From assembly GCA_020073345.1 (NCBI GenBank), contig JAIQFI010000007.1, forward strand, positions 1 through 64,000: a stretch of DNA of 64,000 nucleotides. Direction: 5' to 3'. The notes under the pieces were generated by a model. The model did not search any database. It was not told where the DNA came from and saw only the letters and a list, made by a program, of their open reading frames with translations. Below, in pieces: positions 1-8,426 of this stretch. The position numbers and the translations under genes are program-made. The number at the start of each line of letters is the position of its first letter. The first letter of the stretch is position 1. The DNA comes from Terriglobia bacterium. Its GTDB lineage: Bacteria; Acidobacteriota; Terriglobia; Bryobacterales; Bryobacteraceae.

Positions 1-763
<763 letters not shown>

Positions 764-821
764 GTTTCTCTCTCGCTCCCCTGCACTTTGAAGCCGCGCT
801 GCGTTGTGCGCGATCAAAATA

Positions 822-897
<76 letters not shown>

Positions 898-971
898 CTT
901 CCGGATAATCGCCCTTACATCAGTTGTTGCTTAGTCGGTGACGCCGATTCGGATGCGAGGGACTAGGGTTT

Positions 972-977
972 AGTATA
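972..977 (-). promoter_or_regulatory. Putative -10 element (TATACT) upstream of tRNA-Thr
   Basis: Reverse complement of agtata in the block ggactagggtttagtatagca, which is similar to the block upstream of tRNA-Tyr. Confidence 0.45.
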
Positions 978-1174
978 GCAGACCACTGCGGCCGGTCCGG
1001 CGATTCCGTTGCTCCTGGATGCCGTGCCGACCCAGTAGGCATGAGGACCATCAGCGCCGGGGTCCATGCCGATTGTTCTTGACTTCGAACGCGATTCCTG
1101 GCGTATACTATTAACCAATTCGGGCCCCAATACTCTGATTTTTTATAGATAGTCGGCTTGTAGATGGAGCGTAT

Positions 1175-1534
1175 ATGCCCTGCAATCTCAAGAAAGACAC
1201 CTCGGGGTTATTTGATGCCCTGACGACAAAGGGCTCGACTGCGACGATATTCGTAACCAGCGATGCTACTCCTGCGACCAGCTTGACGGCCGTGGCGCTG
1301 AATGGAGCGGACGTCCCGGTTGGAGATGATGGAAAGGCCAAGTTGCCGGCCCTCCAGCGAGGGACCAACGTTCTCGACCTCACCGTGGAGGGCGCGGGCC
1401 TGAAGCCCGGAGACGACGTGCACTTAGTTGAAGATTGCGGCGGAGGCACAACCTCTGACCTCAAAACTAAGTTTGTGGGCGATACGCCGGCGGGCGCCGA
1501 CCCGGTAGTCGGCTTCCGAATTCATGGATCTTGA
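1175..1534 (+). CDS. Hypothetical protein, possible Ig-like domain
   Basis: 119 aa ORF; its stop overlaps the start region of the next ORF, suggesting an operon; no recognised family. Confidence 0.55.
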   Translation: MPCNLKKDTSGLFDALTTKGSTATIFVTSDATPATSLTAVALNGADVPVGDDGKAKLPALQRGTNVLDLTVEGAGLKPGDDVHLVEDCGGGTTSDLKTKFVGDTPAGADPVVGFRIHGS

Positions 1535-1536
1535 GA

Positions 1537-3192
1537 ATGTCGATGAACCTTGAGAAGAAATGCGGTATCGCGCTGGTCTTTTTCCTTCTGGCAAACCTGC
1601 AAGGCGTGGATGGGGCGGCGCCCAGCGATCCCAGGACCACAGCGGAGCGTCTGAACTATTTCGACCTGAGCGTGATCATTAACCTGCCTGCTGCGGCCAC
1701 GCGAAATGCGCGGCGCGACGACATGGCGGACGCCCTCGGCACCCACAACTATGCATTCGTGTATTACGCTCTGCCGCCCAGCACCTTGAGCGACAGCTTC
1801 AAGGAGTTCCTTCAGTCCGCCGAAAAAACCAGGGTCGATCAGCAGATCGGGTCGTCGGCTTCGGCGGGAGGATCGACGAGCACGGCTTCCAAGACCGGAC
1901 TCGCTACCTTGCTTGGATTCGCCCTGGAATCGGGCGCGGTCACCCAGACCATCGATCAGAACGTCGCGACTCTGCGTGCCAATGCGGACGGATTAGTCCG
2001 GTTCCTTTCCAACCAGGAGCTATTCCCGGCATGTGACCGAAAGAGTCCGGAGTGCTCGGCTCCCGGCCCGCTTAAGGACGTGGAGCTTTCGGTGTCGTTC
2101 AACGTGAATGACGCAGGCACCAGAACGTTAAGCGGCGTTGCGCCCGCAAGCGGGAATCCGGTGGATTTCGCCGCACTGCTGAGCAAGCACCAGTTTTCAG
2201 CCGCCACCGCTCGTTACGCCATAAACAACAATCGCGACCCACGGTCCAAGAAATATCGCGACAAGTGGATGGCGTGGTTCAAGGCGAACCAAAGTCTACT
2301 GCAAGCCGCGGGAAGGGATCTGCTGAGTTACGTCGCGGCCCTTCACCTGAAGGCTCAACAAACGGACATCAATGGCGTTCCCACAGCTACCAGCGGACTG
2401 CCCGATCAGTACACTTTGTGGCTCGCCGATACCCAAAAGCTGCTGGCTGCTGCCCCCCTGATCGAAGCGGAATGGCAAAAAGTAATGGCATCTCAACTTG
2501 ACATTCTGCTGGATAAGATGCGGAAACTCGATCCCGAGTTTGACAGCAAATTAACGGATTTGGCAAGGGGATACGTCCGCTATCTTGCGCTCCGCCGTGA
2601 CCTTTCGTCAACACTCATCACCGACCCGGCGCTCACCGTCGAGTACACGTATTCCCAGCCGACGATTCAGCCCAAGCTCCACACGGTTAAAGTCGCGTAT
2701 GCCTATAGCCCCGCGGGTGCCGCGGGAATGCCGAATCCGGGCACAATTACCTTCAACGCAGCCCTGGATTTTTACCAGAAGCCCCAGCTTACCGGCACTC
2801 TCCAGAATTCATCCCGCTGGAAGGATGCGCAGGCAGCGCTGCAATTCGACCGTCCTTTGGGCCCCCCGGATTCCCCCGCGCAGCTTTCTCTGGGCGCCTA
2901 CTACCAGTACCAGATCCACCCCGGCATCATCACCATTCCGGACGGAGCAACCGTTTTACCCGGCACTAATATCACGCTGCCTCCCAGCGGGACTCAGTTG
3001 TTCACGCAGAAGGGATCGCTTTTCGTGGGTCAGGCGACCTTGACGGTTCGTCTTTCCAGTAGTGGGCTCAAGGTCCCGATCGGGATCTCCTGGTCCAACC
3101 GGACCGATCTGGTAAAAGGCAACGAAGTCCGCGGCCACGTAGGCTTCACTTTCGATTCCACGCCGCTGTTCCTGATCCCCGGCTTCAAGTAA
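1537..3192 (+). CDS. Hypothetical secreted/outer-surface protein
   Basis: ~551 aa ORF with N-terminal signal sequence (MSMNLEKKCGIALVFFLLANLQGVDGA); C-terminus rich in short beta-like segments; no recognised family. Confidence 0.75.
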   Translation: MSMNLEKKCGIALVFFLLANLQGVDGAAPSDPRTTAERLNYFDLSVIINLPAAATRNARRDDMADALGTHNYAFVYYALPPSTLSDSFKEFLQSAEKTRVDQQIGSSASAGGSTSTASKTGLATLLGFALESGAVTQTIDQNVATLRANADGLVRFLSNQELFPACDRKSPECSAPGPLKDVELSVSFNVNDAGTRTLSGVAPASGNPVDFAALLSKHQFSAATARYAINNNRDPRSKKYRDKWMAWFKANQSLLQAAGRDLLSYVAALHLKAQQTDINGVPTATSGLPDQYTLWLADTQKLLAAAPLIEAEWQKVMASQLDILLDKMRKLDPEFDSKLTDLARGYVRYLALRRDLSSTLITDPALTVEYTYSQPTIQPKLHTVKVAYAYSPAGAAGMPNPGTITFNAALDFYQKPQLTGTLQNSSRWKDAQAALQFDRPLGPPDSPAQLSLGAYYQYQIHPGIITIPDGATVLPGTNITLPPSGTQLFTQKGSLFVGQATLTVRLSSSGLKVPIGISWSNRTDLVKGNEVRGHVGFTFDSTPLFLIPGFK

Positions 3193-3209
3193 AGCGGGGA
3201 GAGAAAGTA

Positions 3210-3298
3210 TGGTGGACAGGGAAGGATTCGAACCTTCGTAACTCGCAAGGAGTGACAGATTTACAGTCTGTTGGCTTTAACCACTCACCCACCTGTCC
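3210..3298 (-). tRNA. tRNA-Tyr (anticodon GTA), class II with long variable arm, CCA encoded
   Basis: Reverse complement GGACAGGTGGGTGAGTGGTTAAAGCCAACAGACTGTAAATCTGTCACTCCTTGCGAGTTACGAAGGTTCGAATCCTTCCCTGTCCACCA. Confidence 0.95.
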
Positions 3299-3344
3299 GA
3301 TGCCGCAAACTGCCCCGGATTTGGGGGGCTTTGGACTAGAGTTC

Positions 3345-3350
3345 AGTATA
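3345..3350 (-). promoter_or_regulatory. Putative -10 element (TATACT) upstream of tRNA-Tyr
   Basis: Reverse complement of agtata within ggactagagttcagtatagca, near-identical to the block at 961-980. Confidence 0.45.
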
Positions 3351-3392
3351 GCAAAGGCGATTGAGTGGGTTAGAATAGCAAAGGAAACCCGG

Positions 3393-3467
3393 GCGGGAGT
3401 AACTCAGTGGTAGAGTCACAGCCTTCCAAGCTGTTGGTCGCGGGTTCGATTCCCGTCTCCCGCTCCA
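3393..3467 (+). tRNA. tRNA-Gly (anticodon TCC), CCA encoded
   Basis: GCGGGAGTAACTCAGTGGTAGAGTCACAGCCTTCCAAGCTGTTGGTCGCGGGTTCGATTCCCGTCTCCCGCTCCA. Confidence 0.96.
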
Positions 3468-3571
3468 GAAAGCCAAGCACTTACAAGCGCCACACCGCTC
3501 CAGTTCAGCACAACGCCGGCCGGAGCTTTATTCCCGGAACGTCTCCGAACGGGAACGGTGCTAAGAAAATC

Positions 3572-3820
3572 TCACCGGGGCGCATTCACCGATTGCCCGT
3601 CTTCGAGGGTGTAGATGTCCTGCCGTGAATCCCGCAATTCGTCTGACCATTCTCTAGCAATCCCCTGCTGCCAGGCGATGCCACCTTCATCTTCATCTGG
3701 CAAGAGGACGATCAAGCGCACCGGCCCAGATGGAACCTCCGCCGGTACTTGGGCTCGTAGTCGATGTTGTTCATCGATATCGCCGACCAGTTCGATGGCT
3801 TTCATGGGAGTAGTGTCCAT
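3572..3820 (-). CDS. Small antitoxin-like hypothetical protein (82 aa)
   Basis: MKAIELVGDIDEQHRLRAQVPAEVPSGPVRLIVLLPDEDEGGIAWQQGIAREWSDELRDSRQDIYTLEDGQSVNAPR resembles small TA-associated hypotheticals; no partner toxin seen downstream. Confidence 0.6.
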   Translation of the reverse strand: MDTTPMKAIELVGDIDEQHRLRAQVPAEVPSGPVRLIVLLPDEDEGGIAWQQGIAREWSDELRDSRQDIYTLEDGQSVNAPR

Positions 3821-4043
3821 TCCGAGTCTTTGTGAGCATCCAAATCATAGCAAATTCAAATGTTCGCGAACGCGACCCTGTGGGCACCTCACTCCTCCGC
3901 CGCTCTACTCCGACAAGACCACTTCCAACTGGTTCACGGCTGCCCTCTGCTGCGCCAAATCGGAAATTGTATACACCGCCACAGAGACACCGAGACCGTG
4001 TCCCTGCTGACCTGCCACGCTGGGCTTGGCTTAGATAGAACGG

Positions 4044-4760
4044 CTAGTTTCGAGCGCGCACTTGAATCAGGCGAATCTGTGTCTTCCACTGTTCTGGGGT
4101 GCAGGATCCCGCAGTCCTGTCCTTCGCGCAATACAAGAGGTGGACAAGTGAATAGCGTGTGCCTGGCGCGACCGTGGCTGTCTCAATCTGCGTATCGAAC
4201 TGAGTCCCGGAAGGATCGTAGTAGCCCAGGGTGAAGAATATCGTGGCAACTTGAGTGCATTCGTTCAAGACCGTTGCTTGTAATCGTGGAATGTTAGACT
4301 GCAGGACCGTTCCCTGAAGTAAGTAGGAACCGCCGCTGACGTTATGGATGTCGCGAACACTAATGCACCCCTCGACTATCGCTTCTTGGGACGGAAGGGG
4401 AGAAATCTGAGACCGTCGGCTAGATCCCGGTGTGTTTGGAAGCCTGAGCGTGACGGTCGCGTTCGCATTCACTCTGGTGTCCACCTCGATAGGTGCAGTA
4501 CTCCCGCTCTTATCCTCCGCCCAGATTAAGTATTTCCCCAACGGGAGATTGCTATAGGAAAAGTTCCCGCCCTTCGCGGTTTTGACCCAGTAATGTTTTT
4601 TGGCACCGACTGGTTCGATACGGACAGTCGTGCCCGAAGCAGCCTGCCCATCCGCACCGATTACGGTTCCCGTTATCAAAGATCCAGCTGCTTCGGCGGA
4701 CGGCAGACAGATCAAGAAGAGTGCAGCAAATATCGTTATCTTGGGGACCCGCAGTCTCAT
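4044..4760 (-). CDS. Secreted protein with carboxypeptidase-regulatory-like (CarboxypepD_reg/Cna-B-like) domain
   Basis: Signal peptide, then GTVIGADGQAASGTTVRIEPVGAKKHYWVKTAKGGNFSYSNLPLGKYLIWAEDK. Confidence 0.7.
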   Translation of the reverse strand: MRLRVPKITIFAALFLICLPSAEAAGSLITGTVIGADGQAASGTTVRIEPVGAKKHYWVKTAKGGNFSYSNLPLGKYLIWAEDKSGSTAPIEVDTRVNANATVTLRLPNTPGSSRRSQISPLPSQEAIVEGCISVRDIHNVSGGSYLLQGTVLQSNIPRLQATVLNECTQVATIFFTLGYYDPSGTQFDTQIETATVAPGTRYSLVHLLYCAKDRTAGSCTPEQWKTQIRLIQVRARN

Positions 4761-4882
4761 TCGGTGGTGCTCGTAACGAGATTACGGCAACGCTTAGGAG
4801 GAGTGCAAGTGTGGCTCCCCCTTCGGCCTAACTGGATGACACCGACCAGGGTAAGTACCCCAGGCCGGGCAACGAGCGCATC

Positions 4883-5828
4883 CTACTCCCAGGAATTGCT
4901 CACCACAATTCCCTTCTCAGCCTGCCGCGACCACTCGTTCCAATATGGGAGACGCGAGATTAGGAAGGCGCGGCGTTCCTTACTCATCCACGCGTTCCGT
5001 TCAAGCGCTTCAGGAATGCCCTCGATCATTGCGAAATCTTTTGCAAACGCCGGACCGAGCTTGAATGTTGGTGGGACGGCCAAGGCGCGGTATTTTTGAT
5101 CTGCTCTTTTTGTTACCGTCGGGTACCAACTGCAGTTCCTTGCGGGCGTTAGACGGTCGAATGTCATCACCACTTGTCCTGGCGGCTCCCACTGTTTTCG
5201 CAGTCGCTTCAGTTCTGGCCGCTCATCAAACTCCCGTCGACGGCCATAGATCAGAACGAACTGCGGGTTAAAGGTTAGGTGCCTCTTCATGTGGTCCGGG
5301 ATTTCGAAAGCTGAATAGCGCGCGATTCTCGTTCTGGTCCAGCCAAGCTTTCCATTGGGCAAGCTGGTTCAACACCTGCGTTAGATCGTGGTGAGGATCT
5401 CCAGCTTTCGTGAACCATTGCTTAGCCGGGCTTTCGATCTCGATGAACACCGGGGTTAAGTTCGCCGAATCACTTCCCAGCCAGATGAAGTCCGGCACCT
5501 TCGCCCCAATCCCCACCAGTGCGGCCTCGGAAAGGAGCGCTGCTGGGAAGGGAGGATGACCTGATGGACCGGTCATGCTATACGCGCCGGGCACAAGGGA
5601 CGGGTGATCGATTAGAAAATTGTGGATCGTTCGTTCATTATTACCTTCCTCGGAATTTAAGAGGCCGTGCCATTCGGCGATGAGCTTACTCTCGTATTCT
5701 TCCCAAGATATACAGGCGGGGGGATTCGCGTGCATCTCATATGTTGGGCGCAGCGACAAGGACATAGTATCAATTATCGGGGAATTGGGCTGTGTGGAGA
5801 TGGGCATGGATTCTAATAGCGCCTCCAC
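4883..5828 (-). pseudogene. Shedu SduA-like (DUF4263) nuclease, split by an apparent frameshift
   Basis: ORF 5828-5268 carries PDFIWLGSDSANLTPVFIEIESPAKQWFTKAGDPHHDLTQVLNQLAQWKAWLDQNENRALF. The overlapping ORF 5362-4883 in another frame continues the expected family C-terminus (PDHMKRHLTFNPQFVLIYGRRREF...ALERNAWMSKERRAFLISRLPYWNEW). Confidence 0.72.
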
Positions 5829-6008
5829 ATTCCGACCATGAGTCCGCTGCTCTTAAGCGAGCGCAGCGAAACTCATTACTCCAGTTACTCTATCCATCCC
5901 GAACTCTTGATACACTGAACGAGGAATGAGTGGGTTGCGGGGCCTGTAATCGACGCGTTGGGCGCGCAAGTCTTTTATTTACGAACGCTCGAAAATCTTC
6001 CAAGCCAG

Positions 6009-6084
6009 GCCGGGATAGCTCAGTTGGTAGAGCGCTAGATTTGTAATCTTGAGGTCACCGGTTCGATCCCGGTTCCCGGCTCCA
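6009..6084 (+). tRNA. tRNA-Thr (anticodon TGT), CCA encoded
   Basis: GCCGGGATAGCTCAGTTGGTAGAGCGCTAGATTTGTAATCTTGAGGTCACCGGTTCGATCCCGGTTCCCGGCTCCA. Confidence 0.96.
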
Positions 6085-6090
6085 TTTCCG

Positions 6091-6498
6091 CTACACGAGA
6101 ACCAGCGCGTGGCCGTGGTTGTGCTGCTTTCGCCCGTGCTTCTGGCCCGACTTCGGCTTCGTCGCGGCGGGCCTCTGCGCCGGTTCGTCTCCCGTAATCC
6201 CGCTTAGAACCACCGGCCCACGATCCGGGAATACAACGACCAGCGAGAGATCCCCACCCAACGCTCTAACATTCTTCTGCAATGTGGAGAGCAATAAATC
6301 ACTGCGTTGTTCCAGCCGCGAAACACTGTCCTGGGTGATTCCGAGCTTCTTGGCCATGTTCACCTGCGTAAGCTTGCGCGCCTGCCGTAGTTCCCGCAAG
6401 GTCATCTCTTCGGCAATCAACTGCGCCGCCCGGCGCTCCACCTTCTTGCGCTGTGCGGGACTCAGCTTCTTGATGATGTCGTTCACGTTCGTGGCCAT
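6091..6498 (-). CDS. XRE-family HTH transcriptional regulator / antitoxin-like
   Basis: LRELRQARKLTQVNMAKKLGITQDSVSRLEQRSDLLLSTLQKNVRALGGDLSLVVVFPDRGPVVL: HTH_XRE plus the short C-terminal domain typical of HigA/antitoxin-like XRE proteins. Confidence 0.85.
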   Translation of the reverse strand: MATNVNDIIKKLSPAQRKKVERRAAQLIAEEMTLRELRQARKLTQVNMAKKLGITQDSVSRLEQRSDLLLSTLQKNVRALGGDLSLVVVFPDRGPVVLSGITGDEPAQRPAATKPKSGQKHGRKQHNHGHALVLV

Positions 6499-6573
6499 GA
6501 TTACTTCTTCCCTCTTCGTCTCATTGCCTTGTCAGCTTCAACCCGCCAACTCACTCTTGTAATATGATATTAA

Positions 6574-6598
6574 GTACATATGATGTACAGTACATATG
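6574..6598. promoter_or_regulatory. Putative operator for the XRE regulator: GTACAT-ATG-ATGTAC followed by GTACATATG
   Basis: Perfect 6-bp inverted repeat plus a third half-site, 76 bp upstream of the XRE start codon. Confidence 0.5.
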
Positions 6599-6646
6599 GC
6601 AGGCGTCCGAGAATCGAGCATGCCAAAAGGTTTGGCGGAAGCGATG

Positions 6647-6684
6647 AATCTTGAGGCCACCAGTTCGATCCCGGTTCCCGGCTC
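6647..6684 (+). repeat. Duplicated tRNA-Thr 3' fragment (att-like)
   Basis: aatcttgaggccaccagttcgatcccggttcccggctc versus tRNA 6045-6082 aatcttgaggtcaccggttcgatcccggttcccggctc. Confidence 0.8.
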
Positions 6685-6689
6685 TATCC

Positions 6690-7046
6690 TCAGGAAGTCC
6701 CCGCGAGCATCGCCGTCCACGACTCCTCATCGTGGCCGACGCTCAACAGCTTTCCGCCGCGAACCAGGGGAAGCCGGAGCAGGCTCGGATCCCGCTCGAT
6801 CCGCTCCAGAAGCTGAGTATCGCCCATCCTGAGGTACTTGAGGCCAGCATCGGCATAGGCCTTGCCCTCCGCGTCGAGCAGTCCCGCCAAACCGAAACGA
6901 TCCACGAATCTCTTGATTTCGCCGCGAGCCATGGTTTTCTGCCTCAGATCCACAAACTGAATCACGACGCGGCGCTCTTTGAAGAACCGTTCGGCGGCGC
7001 GGGTAGCCTGGGAATTCTTCACACCGAAGATCTGAACACCAACCAT
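6690..7046 (-). CDS. ArsC/Spx-family (arsenate reductase-like) protein
   Basis: From internal ATG: MVGVQIFGVKNSQATRAAERFFKERRVVIQFVDLRQKTMARGEIKRFVDRFG...LRLPLVRGGKLLSVGHDEESW; ArsC-family fold pattern. Confidence 0.78.
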   Translation of the reverse strand: MVGVQIFGVKNSQATRAAERFFKERRVVIQFVDLRQKTMARGEIKRFVDRFGLAGLLDAEGKAYADAGLKYLRMGDTQLLERIERDPSLLRLPLVRGGKLLSVGHDEESWTAMLAGTS

Positions 7047-7068
7047 CTTCTTGCCATAATATCGGAGT

Positions 7069-8007
7069 ATGTCAAAACGAACGCTACCCACAATCACCTT
7101 GCTGGCCGTTGGAATATGCGCCGGACATTGCTTCGGCCAAGGCGTCACCGAGATCACTCTTCCCGCTACGCGGATATTTCCGGAGAGCATTACCTCTACT
7201 GCCGATGGCACTTTGATCGTTGGGAGCCTGGGGCATGGCAACGTGCTGCGGATCGCGCCCGGGAAAACTACCGCGGAAGAGTGGATCAAGCCCGGTACAG
7301 GCGGACTCAACGGCGTGCTCGGCGTCTACGCCGACGAGAAGAACAAGCTACTGTGGGTCTGTTCCAACAATCTGGAGAACAAGGGCGAGGCGACGGCTGT
7401 GATGACCTTCGATCTGAAGAGCGGCGCGCCCAAGGGAACGTATCGCTTGCCGGGCGACATGGCGCTGTGCAACGACATTGCGGTGGGATCGGACGGCACG
7501 GCCTACATCGCGGACACGCGCCAGAACAGCATCCTGATGCTCAAGCCCGGAGCGAAGGCTCTGGAGGTCGCCGCCAAAGATCCACTTCTGGCTGGCGCCG
7601 ACGGACTCGCGTTCGGCGACAAGACCACGCTCTATGTGAACAGTGTGACCGCCGGCAAGCTGCTTCGCCTGGACCTGGGCCCGGACGGGAAGTCGAAGAA
7701 GGTTACCGACCTCAAACTTCCCCGGCCGCTGGACCGGCCTGATGGGATGCGGGCCATCGGGACGCACCGGCTGCTGCTTGCGGAAAACTCCGGGAAAATG
7801 TCCCTCGTGACCTTCGCGGGTCCGGAAAATCAAAATGTCGTGATCGGGACGCTCAAAGAAGGGCTGGAGGCCACGCCGGGCGTAACCGCCACGCGCGGGA
7901 TGGCCTGGCTCATCGAAGGAAAGTTGAACTACCGCAACGATGCGGCGCTGAAAGACAAGGATCCCGGGACCTTCAAAATGGTCGCGGTTCCTCTTCCGAA
8001 GAAGTAA
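7069..8007 (+). CDS. SMP-30/gluconolactonase-like beta-propeller protein, secreted
   Basis: Signal peptide; repeated propeller motifs (SITSTADGTLIVGSLGHGNVLRI, NDIAVGSDGTAYIADTRQNSILML). Confidence 0.75.
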   Translation: MSKRTLPTITLLAVGICAGHCFGQGVTEITLPATRIFPESITSTADGTLIVGSLGHGNVLRIAPGKTTAEEWIKPGTGGLNGVLGVYADEKNKLLWVCSNNLENKGEATAVMTFDLKSGAPKGTYRLPGDMALCNDIAVGSDGTAYIADTRQNSILMLKPGAKALEVAAKDPLLAGADGLAFGDKTTLYVNSVTAGKLLRLDLGPDGKSKKVTDLKLPRPLDRPDGMRAIGTHRLLLAENSGKMSLVTFAGPENQNVVIGTLKEGLEATPGVTATRGMAWLIEGKLNYRNDAALKDKDPGTFKMVAVPLPKK

Positions 8008-8018
8008 AGCGGAATGGT

Positions 8019-8336
8019 CTAGTCGCTCTTTGGAGCAACTTCCTCCACCTTGACGCCGACGTAGTATTCGGCGCCTTCGCAGGTGCAATACCTGGTTTCA
8101 GCGTGAGCTACGGAATCGGTCAGGTGGATGCGGATCAGCGACCCGGGAGACAAGAAGAACGGAAGGCTCAGCTTCAAGCTTGATTCCCCGACATCAAGAA
8201 TGCGAGCCTTCACGGCATTTCGTACGTGCGGACTAAGCACATCGATGACGGTATCTCCTACACACGCAGTGCGGGCATCGCTTCGACGGTCTAGGCGGCC
8301 GAAGTGGGTATTACGTGATGACGTGGATATCGCCAT
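8019..8336 (-). CDS. PilZ-like domain protein
   Basis: 105 aa from ATG 8336: RLDRRSDARTACVGDTVIDVLSPHVRNAVKARILDVGESSLKLSLPFFLSPGSLIRIHL...YYVGVKVEEV; RR-start and D-x-S-x-x-G-like pattern. Confidence 0.6.
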   Translation of the reverse strand: MAISTSSRNTHFGRLDRRSDARTACVGDTVIDVLSPHVRNAVKARILDVGESSLKLSLPFFLSPGSLIRIHLTDSVAHAETRYCTCEGAEYYVGVKVEEVAPKSD

Positions 8337-8426
8337 ACACTCCTCCGGCACCCAGACTAACAGCGTTCCGGCCGCAAAACGCTCGGGGAAACACCTGTAT
8401 TTGGACGGCGGTGTAGACTGAGGACC

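Larger units (their letters stand above)
6045..6684 (+). mobile_element. Putative mini integrative cassette bounded by a tRNA-Thr 3' end and its duplicated copy; carries an XRE regulator
   Basis: 6045-6082 and 6647-6684 are direct repeats (36 of 38 identical by eye); the second copy lacks the 5' half of a tRNA. Confidence 0.5.

Noticed and set aside
6599-6650. Possible toxin remnant upstream of the XRE gene
   Set aside because: No reading frame here resembles RelE/HigB; the short ORFs just run through the tRNA-like repeat.
6651-7742. 363 aa + strand ORF spanning the att-like repeat
   Set aside because: Overlaps the ArsC-like gene antisense and the SMP-30-like gene out of frame; Arg-rich composition.
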